From: Paramacrobiotus metropolitanus
Lineage: Eukaryota > Tardigrada > Eutardigrada > Parachela > Macrobiotidae
DNA length: 64,000 nt
Direction of reading: 5' to 3'
NCBI RefSeq assembly: GCF_019649055.1
Contig: NW_026570293.1
Span: forward strand, 372,001 to 436,000
Numbering within the stretch: the first letter of the stretch is position 1; each line of letters starts with the position of its first letter. A program made the position numbers and the translations under genes. Shown here piece by piece: positions 10,182-22,894 of this stretch. The notes under the pieces are model-generated. The model was not told the DNA's origin and did not search any database. It was given only the letters and a program-made list of their open reading frames with translations.

Positions 10182-13100
10182 GTAAATCGGATTTCCTAGT
10201 CTTTTTGAAATAATTCAAACAATTAACTACGGTTCGCTTACGCAAATTAGTGCTGCCTGCCGCTTGGTGACAGAAGGGAAGTACTAGTACTGCAGTAGCA
10301 CAATATTTGTTTTCGAATAAACAACCTTCCTACCTTATTTCTGCTGTTTTCAAATTTGTTCAGATATTCTCGTGTCCCTTTGTTTAACTGTAATATTTTG
10401 ATTTTAGCGAGGAAAAAATGAAATTAACGCAGAAACTTGAAAGGAACAGCGAGCAGCTTGTACAGATCTGTAGTGCGCCCGCTCACCATTGCTCACAATG
10501 TCAGCTTTGATCGACTTCCGACGTATATTGTACTTAAACCTGCAATCTAAGATGACCGAATCGGCTCACTAGTCGCAGTGAAATTTTGTATGGCATAATG
10601 GCAGCCGAAAGGACAAGCTTACGCTTACAAGCAACGTAACGAACGAGCAAGGCCTTACAATTTTTTAGAGGAAAAAATTGTATGACTTGTAATGTTCGAT
10701 AAAAAAGTTTTCTTCAACCCGTAACGAAATCGCGCTTTTAGGTACTAAATCAATGGCAACCCGGTGACCCAAGATTTGCCAGGATTTCGGTGACTACAGA
10801 TTTTCCCTGGGAGAATGTCCCTTTGGAATCGCTGAGAAAATTGACCTTGTTTGTTCTGCAGTGGCACATGGCTGACAACTGGCCCCACAAAGCTGCATGC
10901 CATAAATATTAACATAAAATCAATTATTCATAGGTAATTTTTAATCTATATGTAGACTTTAGAAATCGCAAACCATTGTATGACTAAGCACAAAACCAAG
11001 CAATGTATCGGTAAGCCGTAAGAGATTAGACGAAGTGGATTACCCAGATGTTGAAGAAATGTAACGCGTGACTTTTTGTTTAGCCACTGATGTAACCCGT
11101 GATTTTTTGTTTCACCAATGTTCCTGTGGATAACCACTTGATCTATGAGCGTAAAAGCTAAAGCACATCGTCATTTTAAAAAAATTGTCCTTGGACATAC
11201 GATTCTGTGCCTATAAGCTACGACTAAAATGTAAGTGCTGCAAAGTGCAAACTTGCCAAATGTTATAAAGTACAAGATCTGTACTACGCGCGGCGCCCCA
11301 TATTTCCTAGACCTCAGTAACCGATACATTTTTTTAAAAAACTGACAACGCCAAAAATTGGCCTCGATTCAGAACTGGGTCGCATGATTTTTGTATTTAA
11401 ATTCGTTAGACCGGAACCTTGCCGGCACGATGACGCAAGCCATCCCATCCACCCACTTTCAAGGACACTTAGCAAAAAGTTACATGGATACAGTACTTAA
11501 CACCCTAAATACAAAAAAATAAATAAATACAGTATCAAATAAATACAGTAACAAGTGTTGAACACTAATGCGATCCAAAAAACGGCTGCACTTATACTGA
11601 TAATGAGAATAAATGGAATAATAATGATACAGTAATGGAATATATCCACGTCACTGTTGCACTATCCAGCAAGAAAACTCACTAGATGGGTAAGTGACCG
11701 AACTAAGTGGCAAAACTGCCCAGTGAATATAATCGCTAGACATGTATGGGTGACCGAGCTATCACCACTGCCCAGTGAGCGAAATCGCTAGGTGAGTGAG
11801 TTATACATATTAGATTTTGGTTGTTTTCGATGTTAAAGTGTTAAATATGAATTTGTATATCAGCACTCTCTGTTATTTTGATGGCTGCTGCGGGCAGTGC
11901 TGCCTATTAAAAATCGAATGCAGTAGTATTCTTTAGTTGTTGGCAAGAAGTTGTACTTAGGTGCCTATTAGGTACCAATAGGTACCACTGGGCACTGGCT
12001 AGACCGCACAGACATGTATGGTAGAATACTGAATACATTCTGCTCCAACCGGCATTCGCAACAGGAACTGTACATTACAGTATCTGATATAAACTGCTGG
12101 ATAACATATTTTGTAATCGCTTACTGTTTTTTATAAAACAACAATTAAATGAAATGAGTACATAGCATACTTACTATTACAATGCAAATTCATGATACAC
12201 CACTTAAGCGCAATGAAAAAAGCGACTGTAAGCGCTTTTTAAGTAATGTCTGCATGAAAAGTGGAGGTCCAAGAATCCAGTTGTCCCAAAATTAAAATAA
12301 TAATTATTATGGTAACTGCCATTCTGCCAATAATTCATAGTAACAGTACGTACCTTACTATGAAATGTTATGTATAGATTTACATTGCTAAAATAATAAT
12401 TGTTTGGCCACACCCGACGGTTAACCTTCGCAATTAGTTTTTTAGTATATAGTCGACCGAAGCGTAGCGAAGGTCTTTCATGTTCAGTGATTATGGAAAA
12501 TGTGGTGTCCGTCCGTCGGTCTCCGCCGCTAATGCACATATGCGCGGTTGCCTTTGTTATCAAATGTACGCTTGCGCGGTGGCCGTATACACTTACATCT
12601 AATGTAATTGTTGGTGTCCGTCCGTCGGTCACCGCCACACTTGTATCATAAAAAGGGAGGGGCACAGAAGCCTTTTGTACTGACGGCTTATGACAGCGGT
12701 TGTCTTTTTTTTAGTATCGATGCCCTTTCTGTCACCATACAGACATTCTTCTAAAAAATTTTTCGAATACTTTAGCCGCTCGATGAGATTGTCCTACAGG
12801 GTGTGGTACGTAAATATCACACTAAATATCACACTTGCTGTGCGATGTAACGCACACGGCGAAATTAAATCAGGCTAACTTATACCAGTTGACCTTTTCC
12901 TAAAAGATACAGTTTCGAACCTGTCGTCAAGCATGCCTCTAAAAAGGCACAGCCATCCGTCGGCTTATTAGAAGAACGTCAGTCGTAGACTCGTAGTTTG
13001 GCCCATATGCAGTGTAAGTTGCCTTCGATCCAAGTTTTTTTTAACATGGCGACTGTGACCTGCAGGATTGTTTCTCAAAAATTCTTGCTCCTCGACCTCT

Positions 13101-13390
13101 TTCCCCTGCCCCCTTTCCCCCTTGGCAAGAATGGTGAGATAACAGTTCAACAGGTAAATGATGTATTTTAACATGACCTGTCCGTCTTACAGTAACACGG
13201 AAATTCACACCAGAGTTGACAGTGCATCACCAAGAAGAGAACAATAAGAAAAATAGTCACAATAATAGGAAAGTTACGTCTGGTTTAAATTATTGCTGCG
13301 AAAAGGAAAACATTATTACCGAGAAGTTACCAGGTGTGCTCGAAATTAGAGAACTCATTGTCTGAGTGTAGAAATGTGAGTCGAATATTG
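10182..13390. other. Intergenic, no gene recognised
   Basis: No open frame here has recognisable domains. The stretch is AT-rich, with short direct repeats (a GGTACC-rich stretch near 11960-11995; CTAGGTGAGTGA-like phrases near 11690-11800). The frame at 12204-12665 on the minus strand overlaps a repeat and is not convincing. Confidence 0.5.
12448..12650. repeat. Dispersed GTCCGTCCGTCGGTC repeat
   Basis: The phrase GGTGTCCGTCCGTCGGTC occurs at about 12507 and 12613, each followed by CNCCGCC. The upstream GTCGACCGAAGCG-TAGCGAAGGTCTT leader is shared with 62970-63000 and, diverged, with 3405-3480. It is probably a short interspersed family. No coding sense is seen. Confidence 0.6.
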
Positions 13391-13394
13391 CTAT

Positions 13395-13740
13395 TCAATG
13401 CCGCTACACGGTACTGATTCATGTATGTGTGAAATTTTTCGCTTTCACGCATTCCTAAACACTTTTTTGCATCATTTTATGACACTTTAAGGCCACGTGA
13501 TTTGTATACATTGGCGTCAAACTGTTTCTGCGCTCAACATCCAGTTGGTAAGTTATTGCGGTTTTCGCGCCAGTGTATACAAACCACTCACCTATACACT
13601 GCTATGAGTCAATGCCGATACGTGTATTTGAGTGAAAACTCGACCTACAACAAATCAAAAATTTTGGTGCATGCACACGAATTTTGTGCTATGTACCGGG
13701 TCACTTTCCCTAAAATATTAGCCTGTCAAAATTTTGGCGG
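13395..13740. repeat. Foldback repeat, dispersed family
   Basis: The left part (GCGTGAAAGCG and TGTATACAAATCA in reverse complement, about 13430-13525) mirrors the right part (GCGCCAGTGTATACAAACCA, then GCATGCACACGAATTTTGTG and ACCGGGTCACTTTCCCT, about 13560-13720). The right part matches the arms of the 55-1790 foldback and the sequences near 9215-9335 and 47100-47200. An ORF at 13502-13846 crosses it and is fortuitous. Confidence 0.55.
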
Positions 13741-14473
13741 TTCTAAGAACATCGAAATCTTCATTTGTCCGCGCGCTTTTACCGGTTATAGGTTTTTTGT
13801 GCTTCATAACATCCATTCTGCTATCTCTACTGCTGTAGCTCTCTAAGGATTAAAATACTGTAAACAGCGCTAAATACGATAATTGCAAACATAGTATAAT
13901 CCCCCGGTACCGGCAACAGTCTAAATCTAAGTTATTTACAATGCATTCCTGCTAAGCTTAGGTCATGCAGTGCCCGCCCAAAGCGAGTGCACTTTTCTAG
14001 TATATATTTTTTTATTATATAGTTTTCATTATACCACAGTAGTCTCCTATCTTTCTACAAAAACTTAGATTTTCTGAATTTGGAGAGGGAAATAGTGCTC
14101 TTGTTAGTCTTACGTCCATCAAATACAAAGTACATTTCAAATAAATTGATTCAGAAATCCTGCAAAATTTTCACCGCGGTAAAAAAACTTTAAAAAAAAC
14201 GTCTTGTATTTGCATAGAAGTATGCGTGATACGCAGTGTCTAATACATACTCCACTCTTATGCAGTGGTTAAATGATGCCCGGAAGTAAAGATGTCTGTA
14301 TCCGCAGAAGCAAGAAATGGGTGCCATACTTGCGCAGTTGCGCCTACGAGTGTTGCGCAGTGGTAGCGTGCCTGTTAAAAAATCTTTGCTAACCATAAAC
14401 GCCTCATCTTCGGGCGCTGTTGACCACTTTGAGATAGCCGGTACAAAAACGCTCGCCATTCGGTAAATATATT
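13741..14473. other. Intergenic, one unassigned ORF
   Basis: A minus-strand frame at 14190-14459 (89 codons) has no recognisable domain and no paralogue in the window. The rest is AT-rich with no structure I can support. Confidence 0.4.
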
Positions 14474-14830
14474 ATACAAGAAACAGCCTCGGCTTCGCCT
14501 CCGCGTTTCTTGTGGTCCGCGGCCACTTTATTTGATTTCCAGCGAATCTAATTGTTAGTGTAAAATCTATAATTATTTCGTCGAAACATAATCGGCAAAT
14601 TGCAGAAGCGCAAAAACACGGATTTTATAATATAAAAATCAGTTCATGATTCTCTCGAACCACTATGAATTCTCTCTTCTTTAATTCATGATTCGCTCCA
14701 ACTCAACCTGATGATTTTCGGTAGTGGTAGCTCGGGCACTCGCTCACCTAACGGGCTCTATGGATTGGACATCAGTAGCACCTTGCTCATTCGTTTACCT
14801 GTCAAGCTCGGTTTACTGGACGGTATTCGA
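14474..14830. repeat. Dispersed repeat related to 8200-8750
   Basis: It begins with the hairpin-forming ACAAGAAACAGCCTCGGCTT...GTTTCTTGT also seen near 3705 and 8205. It continues with TTTCGTCGAAACATAATCGG and ends in GCTCGGGCACTCGCTCACCT, a single relative of the 51-bp minisatellite unit. It is a third, diverged copy of the element interior at 8200-8750. Confidence 0.7.
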
Positions 14831-16157
14831 ACGGATTCAAAAACATCTTAAAGGTTTCAAGAATTTAAAAAAATGAAATTATAAATTTGATGTAACTGAC
14901 ACTTTTAAATAACTGTTGTTCAGGCTGCTAAGTTGCGAAACTCGTATTTGCTCATTCGAGACGTTTCCAAGAATTTACTGGAAACTTCTACGGTATGAGC
15001 TTTAAACGCTAAGTTCTGAAAGTTCGAAACGTTTTTAGAAACGTTCCGAAAACCAAAATTTTTTTTCAAAGTACAGGTAGGAAGCTTTGGAAGATGCTGG
15101 ATTTCATGAAACTATCAAAAGTTTGATAAACTGAATCTCGAATTAAAAGATATTCCAAAATATAAGGACGTTGGCATAATTAATTCTATGGAATCTACTA
15201 TTGATACGAGATACTAGTGCAGCGAGGAAAGCTGCTAGATGTGCTTTAAGCTCGGCATTTACGATACACTTCTGCTTTCCTCATGTATTTGCTCAAGAAG
15301 AAAGACGCAACGATAGCGCGCATCTTAAAGGAGCTCGAAGACAACGGTGAAACCGTGAAACACACAGTCTGTGTACCACATGGCGGTCTGTGTACCATTA
15401 GGCTTATATTATGGCGGAAATAGGCTTTGACGCCGTAGGTGAATGTACGGTAAGTGTCATCAAGAAAATGATGCCCATGAAGTTTCTGCTGACCAAGGCG
15501 TTGCTCGACTTAAAACAAGAGTGTCTTTTACCTTCCTTTTGGGCTCGTCACTAAACACACAGTGCAAACAAAGCTATGTAGCTCGAAAACACCAGACAAC
15601 CTGCGACAAGAGAGTACACGTACCATACCATCTAAAGTAAACACAGTCGGGGCTCATAAATCAGTGCGGTGAGGAGATGAGTATCGAGTCAGTGTTTGCT
15701 GCTGAATGGACCGATTGGCCAGACGTAGGTGTCGTGGATATGCATCAGGTTGATCTCACAAGCACAACAACAACGCGGCTAATTATGATGTTTTCTTTCG
15801 CGTCCGACCACTTCGGCCGCGTTTTCATTTCGACTGCATGTGATCACATCGGCCACAGCTCGTTTCGCCCACTCAGCATTTAAGTCATTTCATGAGTGTG
15901 ATAAGTTTGTTCTGCCTTAGTTTTCTTAGCACTCTTTTAAAGTTTTCTTATGTTTCCTTAGTTTTTCTTAATTTCTCGTAGTTCTCGTAATTTCTCTTAA
16001 TTTTTCTTAATTTCTCACTCTATAAGCGGTATAAACGTCCACAAACCAAAACAGATCACCGAAAAAGCAATTAGGAGCCCAATTAGAGACCAAGAAACCA
16101 CAACAACACGAAGGAACTGGCGCAATCACTCACAACAATGCAGTGACAACGATGCTG
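14831..16157. other. Intergenic, no gene recognised
   Basis: Frames here are short and show no domain. 15900-16020 is a T-rich low-complexity stretch with repeated TTTCTTA. The right end is the 3' flank of gene A on the minus strand. Confidence 0.5.
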
Positions 16158-19100
16158 TTAACAGTGCAACAGACTGTCTTGTACGACGGTGCTGGACAGT
16201 GCCAGCTGCGGCTCCGCGTCCAGCGACCGCCCAGGGTGGCGGACGGTCAGATGGTAGGCGAACATTCCGCGTCGCACAAAACCCTGCTGACACTCCTCGC
16301 ACTGGTACGGGAATTCGGTGTAGTGCTTCATTTTCTGCGGGGGAACGTAGTCTTTCCTCACCGACTGTTTCTTTTCACCGGCACCCGGATTTTTCCGCAG
16401 ATCCACCTTCCCTTCCGCATGCACGCGCTCTTTGTGATTCAGTAAATGGCGACGAGAGAAGAAACTCTTCCCGCATTCACAGACCATATCCCTAGTCGCC
16501 TTGTGCACGAATTCCCGGTGTTTCTGCATGCCATGTTTTTGCTTGAAGACTTTCCCGCAGATGTCGCACGGGAACTGGCCGATATCGCGGTGCATGCGGC
16601 GCAGATGGTGGCGGAAGTTGCGGAAGCTGTATTTGCAGGTGGCCGGGAATTTTTTATCGCACAGCGTGCACAGCAGCATCCCGTCCACCGAGTGCGACTG
16701 CTTGAAATGATTGTACAGGGGCACGGTGGTGGGAAATGTCTCCTCGCATAGCAGGCATTTGACGGTATTGCCATGGTGCGTCTGCAATCAACCGGCACCA
16801 GTGATCAAATATGCTTGAGTGTAGTTTTGAACGCTTTGATGCACACATGTAAATGAAAATGAAATTACTGTTATTGCTGCTAGTACGTTTATTCATGCAT
16901 TAATCTGGTTATTATCCGATCTTCTTGAAACTTTGCGGTAAAAGCCAGTAAGCCACATAGCCAAAAAGCATAGTCTCAGCAATCAGCTGTATACAGTGCA
17001 TTTCTTCTCAAATGAATCAATCTGTTTTGCAATTTTATAGCTAACAGCCTACTTTTGGTGCACTATGACGCCAATAAACTTTTTGTATATATACACCGTG
17101 TTTATACAGTTGCCGGGTCGTTATCATGGTAATTCGTCTCAGTTATTAGAAAATTTCCCAAGTCATACCCTCATATGATGCACGTAATAAGTATTGCCGG
17201 TGAACTTCCGGTGGCACGTGGGGCACTCATACGGCTTCTCGGCATCATCCAACAGATGAATCTGCTGAATGTGCCGTTCCAGTCGTTGGAACGTCACGAA
17301 GGAGCGTTGACATCGCGGACAGACGTGCAGATCTTTCCGTGCGTGACAGTTATCCACGTGCTCTACCAGTGTCCGGACGTTCCCCGTGGAGAAGGTACAA
17401 AGTGGACACTGCTGCACCTGTAGTTGGATAAATAATAATTCCACATATAATCTGCCCATAGCCTGGTGGTAGTACGTCTGGCTTTAGGATTGTATACCGC
17501 AGCTTCGGCAGGTGACTTTTATCTCAAAATCAGACCAAAAGGCGTATAAAATTTTTCCAAATTCACCCAAAAAACTTCCTAATACCCTGGTAAAATGTCT
17601 CGATTTGGATATTATACATTTATTATTTGGATAATTATAGTAATAATAATATAACAATACTAACCTCTTCGGTCTCTTTATCGAAAGTACCAAAGTCTTC
17701 GCGATGCTGCAGAGCATGTACCGACTGCACCGCACACGTGGCGAACTGCATTTTACAGGTTTTGCACGCACGATCGGTACCACGGTAACGTTTGGTCTTC
17801 TCGTTAGCCTTTCTCCGGATTTTTTCCGATTGTTCGTCCGACAGGGAATGATGCTCCGCATCTACGTGATCCACCAGTGCCGACCAATCTTCCGCTTGGT
17901 GGTCGCACTCGGGGCACACAATCCGCTGTCCAGTCGTTGCCGGGAGAATTCCGTCAGTGCGATGACGTAAATGGTGGATGTCGCGAGTGATTTTCAGCCG
18001 GAAACTAATCGGGCATCCTGCGGTGCACGGAAAACGTCCGTCGGAAAGATTGGTTGGCGGCCAGACACGGATCTGTAACGCCTTTCTCGACAGGAAATCA
18101 AGGGCTTCATCCAGATTTTCCGCCGGCACTGATAACAACGGTCCATCCGATGATTCTCTGGCGCTGTCGGGAAGAGGTGGGCCGAGAGCGTCCGCGTCTG
18201 CAGCGCTCTGTGTTGGATATTCTGCATAAATATGTATAAGTAGTGCTGTTAATTTTATCATAAACAGATTAATTAATGGCTAATTTAGAAATTTTTTTAG
18301 TCTATTTTAATGAATTTTTTTGATCCTTTATTCAAAATAAATCAATCGATTACTCAATGTGTTAAACTTTAACTAGAGTAGATTCAAAATTCTCACGAGT
18401 ATAACCAGGCACTGACTGCTGCTGTGAAACTGAGTTAGCGAGTACTGTATTATCAAAAGATCGAATATCGTCGTTAACGTTATCCAACCGTAAGCGTTAT
18501 TTCTTCGGTTGCACTGAGTGTTTAATTTGTGTTATTACATATTTCTTCAGCCATATTTTAATTACTTTTTTTAAGTTTTTTTAATTTTTTTAGGCACTCA
18601 CTCCGCGGAAAGGAATTTAGCTTAGAGGAAATTAATGATATTTAATGCAACTGTATGTTACTACGTACGGTAATCCAGTAAAGTGTACCTTCACTCATCT
18701 TCCGTTTGAGCTGCCAGGCTTCCTTCAGCGTCATCAACGGATGCCCAGTGCGCTGCAGGTACTTGTTGACACTCTCCTTGTCCAACTCCAAACAGCGAAC
18801 TTTCCCCCGGAGGCGCTTGGAACTGTAATCACCACCGTACTGACCACTCCGCTCCATAATAAATTCCCCGATGGTCTTCGCTACTTCGCACGGTGTTACT
18901 AGCGAGGTTTTCTTAGTGCGGTTGTTCCACAGTTGATAGTTTTCAGCGTCCGACAGCCATTCCACCAGCGCCGTCTCCTCTTTATCGCTCCATAATCGGT
19001 AGGAGCGGGTGCCAAATTGATCCGGCGTTAAGTCGGACTTTTTCGCTGCTTTTTTGGAGATTTTCCGGCGGGTGGGCTCAGTGTTGGTAGGACGGATTTC

Positions 19101-21749
19101 GTCCGTGTCAGGAGTGTCGAGATGGTCAACCAGATCAGTTCCTTCGCAAAGAGCGACCAAATTGTTATTATTGTTATTATTATTATTAAAATTATCCTGG
19201 CTGGTATCAGCGGTCCAGGAATCCGCAGAAATCGGCAAATCATCGATATTGTCGTCAAAAGCGTATTTCTTGACCAGCGCGGCCATTTTCGCCTTAACAG
19301 TCAGGACAAGATGCTCCCGGGCCGACTCACCGCACTCCCGGATGAGGTGCGCTTTGACCCGCCTTGCAATTTCCATCTTGGAAACTACACTCCCACCCTT
19401 CACCGAACTGTCGCCCGCGCGCTGCCACTGCCGATAATTCCGGGGATTTTCCAGCCATTTTATGGTCAGCGCCTCCTCCTGCGATGTCCACGCGCGGTAC
19501 CGCCGTTTCTTCCGCAGATCACTGCCACTATCCAGCAGCGCGGTAATCTTCGTTATAATATGCTGCGGTGAAAATTCCCGAGCGCCCCGCCCGACCAGGT
19601 ACGCCGCGACGATCCGCGCCACCTCGCTTTTTGTCTGCAGGACGCCTGATACGGGGTTGCTCTTCCCGGCGCACTGCCACATGGTCAGATTGTTCGGGCT
19701 GTCCAGCCAATCTCTCAGTAGACGTTCGTCCTTCTCCGACCAAGTGCGCTGCTGATTGGCGTTGAATTCTGACGGGAGTCCATCCGGCATAAACCCAACC
19801 TCTAAATCCGGCGCATCGTCCTCCATCAACGGATCCGCGGTGATTTTTGTTCGGGTCCGTGACCGACCATCTGCAGCAGTAGCCGACGCCGAATTCTCTG
19901 TACTATCATCAGCGACGCTCTCGTCCAGGTAAACGGCGTTGTATGCATCGCGAAACCGCCGAACATTCGCCGGCGTTTTGTCCGTGTCCGGCTGGAGGGC
20001 TTTGCCTTCCAGTGCGGCGACTTTTCGCTTGATGAGTACTGGTTCGAGGGAAGTACACCCCTGGCCCACCATATATGCCGCAATTAAACTGGCCACGTTT
20101 ATTTTGGTACCACAGTGCTCCGCCGAGCTTCGTCCGGCGCGTTTCCACTGGCGACAGTTGTCGGGATCCAAAAACCAGTCGACCAGACAGCGCTCTTCCG
20201 TTTTCGACCATAGATAGTAGGGGCGGATGGCCATGTCGACGGTTATCGCTCGACGACGGCGTGGCGCGGGGGACCGAGGCGGTGACGGATCATCATCCAC
20301 GGTAGGCAAATTATTTTGCACAACATTGCTATCTTCGTCGGGAGTGACGCTGGATGCACCGATTGGCATCGCAGTACAAAGCGCGTCCATCGCATCACGG
20401 GTATTCGCCATAACGCCCACACTATTGTCGCCATCAGCGTCCTTATTCCCTAATAAAAAATACAAACCAATTTAGGCTAGAAAAGCATTTATGAAAGAGG
20501 TTAGGCTTACCTTGCGTTGCAAGTCCAGGCGCGAGATTCTCCTTGTTGAGGAGTTGGCAGTATTTTGTGGAGTACCAGAAGCAGAGTTCCGTCTCGGCGG
20601 GGATGTCTTTCGTGGTGGCCAGGTAGACGTGGTCGTCCTGTTGGAAGGCGACGAGGTTCTGCTGCTCCGCGTCGACGGCCTCGCGGACGAACTTGATCCA
20701 GTTGCACAGATCGTCGCTCCTCAGGTCGAACACCCGCACACCTGCATTTTCTCCGCGGGATCCCTTCTTGTCGCGCAGTCCGAAGCGGTGGTCCACGGCG
20801 AAGGCGGCCACGGGGTGGGGCGTGAGGGGGGCCAGCAGCGGGCCGAAGACGCTCGGGTGGGGGATGGCGCGCTTGGCGAAGACACCCGGGTCTGCAATAA
20901 ATAATACAGCTATACAGACTGACAAATTAATCAGTCGACTGCTTCTCACCGAGCATCCCTTCCTTTTGCGCGATGTACAGCTCCGACGGCAGACTGCCGT
21001 ACGCCCGGGCCACCACTGGAGTGTCTCTGATCAGCTGTGAATGCAGCACACACGGCTCATCGCTCCCATCCAGACAGCGTCGACACTGATTGGGTTCTAC
21101 AACGTATCGTTCCCTTCTGCTTAGTCCTTCCACGTAAACCAGTGAAATTTGACGTTATACAGTATACCTGCACAATTTTCGTCGCCTACAACGGATGCTT
21201 CGCGCACACGTTGGCTTCGTCTGGCCAGTTTCGTGCGTTCTCCGCTGACGGATGATTCATGATGACGTTTTTTAGCATCAACTTGGAAGGGAACGGTCTC
21301 GGATACTCTGTTGCGACGACGGCCATGGTGATGCCGTGAGACAGGCGCAATGGGCACTAGGATGAACGTGGGTAGACCAACGGTCGGAATCGGCGGAGAA
21401 GGTTGATTCAGTTCCCCTGGTGCTACAAAAGTGATCAGCGATCATACATGATACTGATAACACGAGTGATACAACCCAGATATGTTAATGTATCACTTTG
21501 GCTGACTGATCTGGATTGTATGAATTTGTATCTGATCGGGATTATGTTAAATAGTTACTAAAACAGTCAAGGATATAGCACAGCTTATGTGCATCGATAA
21601 TATTGGTCTCGAAAATATAATAATAGTAATACAAGTTGAAGTAGTACATAAATGCATATAAAATTGCAAGTTGCAACAGCAAGAGTGCAAGACTCACAGT
21701 GTGCATCAGCAACCGAATTCGCTATTTGCTTTGGCAGTAATCGCTGCAT
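16158..21749 (-). CDS. PRDM-like gene A: PR/SET, 4 SANT-like repeats, C2H2
   Basis: Exons (5' to 3'): 21749-21698, 21422-21168, 21096-20950, 20891-20511, 20449-18689, 18221-17665, 17417-17169, 16781-16158. All phases fit and give ~1341 residues. Order: MQRLLPK start; variable exon with LPTFILVPIAPV; zinc knuckle C-x2-C-x7-C-x2-H; PR/SET domain (~residues 120-275: VFAKRAIPHPSVFGP, LCNWIKFV, QNLVAFQ, ELCFWY), closest by eye to the PRDM10/15 type. Then four W-rich Myb/SANT-like repeats at ~354-428, 512-585, 595-673 and 760-835, and about ten C2H2 fingers. The finger at the last junction takes its final His from exon 8. The likely role is a nuclear DNA-binding regulator; methyltransferase activity is not shown. 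Paralogous to genes B, C and E, and closest to E in the first repeat. The frame is intact throughout. Confidence 0.87.
19161..19187 (-). repeat. Poly-asparagine tract in gene A
   Basis: A (AAT)n-type triplet run encodes nine consecutive Asn between SANT-like repeats 3 and 4 of gene A. It lies in a low-complexity linker and is absent from the paralogues, so it is a likely length polymorphism. Confidence 0.8.
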
Positions 21750-22030
21750 CGTTCAGAATCCATCAAAAGAAGATCTCAATGCATGCCCGATTAAGTTTTC
21801 GTCATGGAATCTTTGAGATCACAGAATGCAGTGGAAAGGAAAACAGCAATTTATAACAAAACAAACAAACGTTAACCACTAAAACAGTGTAATAAGAAAA
21901 CTGGCTGCTGCAGGTCTCGTTCAGTAGTGCAGCAGCAGCGTCACCCGTAGGCGGTAGGTAACTTCCGGTAAGCCGGTAAAACACTTCCGGTATTTAATTC
22001 CGGTACTTATTCCGGTACATTCTTCCTGAT
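21750..22030 (-). promoter_or_regulatory. Putative 5' region of gene A
   Basis: This sequence upstream of the MQRLLPK exon matches the corresponding region of gene B (31116-31345). Shared phrases are GAAGATCTCA, AAGGAAAACA-CAATTT and the GGCGGTA-G-AACTTCCGG block. Four TTCCGGTA motifs (ACCGGAA on the gene strand, an ETS-like core) lie within 21960-22022. The promoter role is inferred from position and conservation between duplicates; no clear TATA box is seen. Confidence 0.35.
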
Positions 22031-22894
22031 GCAATTGTAAGTTTTTTACCATTGTTCACAGAATTCCATCACGTAGACAAACACTGGATCGTGACGCACG
22101 CATGTATCGGTATCACACGGTACAGACATACGAGTATAACGTTTACTTTGCGATAAACAACGCAGTCGGAAACGGAAAGAATGCTCCACTCGCATAACTG
22201 CAGTATACAGTACTTATATACTTAGAATTCTTTAATAAGTTCCATTTGCTGTTATGCGGCAAGATACCCTGTTGCAATTATGGGAAAAAGCACGCATAAA
22301 AGCACTATTCTTTTTAAAGGTTGTAAACAATGCTTGTGCAACGGAAGCAGCAATAAGGTTAAAAACCGCTTGCTCTCCTCTACTTTACACATGAATCTTG
22401 TAAGGAAATTGCCAATACCAATGGAACGCCTGGTATCCACAACCCTAAGCACATGATAATTTACGGGATACGTAGCTTACGAATTACGATTGATTTCTCC
22501 TTTCCATGGCTCTGTGGCACTCCATCTGTGTTTTGAATCAGACTTTCAGTGGTTGCAGAATAGTATCACGGAAAATCTTTAACATTTGTCTACTTTAGTT
22601 TTCAAGAAAATAACTGTCACTTTCCACTTTTATAGAGATACTACAGAGTATGAGAACTTATTACAGTAGCATCGACAGCGCTTGCATCCTTTTTGTTTAA
22701 CTGACTATTGCCTAGCTGTTAAACAAATCACTTACTGCGTAAATTAATAATTTGGATTTGATCGTTTCACTTCGAATTTGACCATTTCATTACTTTATCA
22801 TTAACGTGATGGAGAATAATACGTGAATGCATTGAAAGGAAAGGCTATGCTCTGTTTTTATTATTCAGCAAGAAAAACAAAACCGGAACAGGAA
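22031..22894. other. Intergenic between gene A and serpin
   Basis: No coding domain is seen. The two genes are divergently transcribed, so the serpin promoter must lie here. The serpin frame extends in-frame upstream of the chosen ATG to a GTG at 22823, with another ATG at about 22847. Confidence 0.45.

Noticed and set aside
14190-14459. Minus-strand 89-codon ORF
   Set aside because: No domain, no paralogue and no splice context; kept only as part of an intergenic entry.
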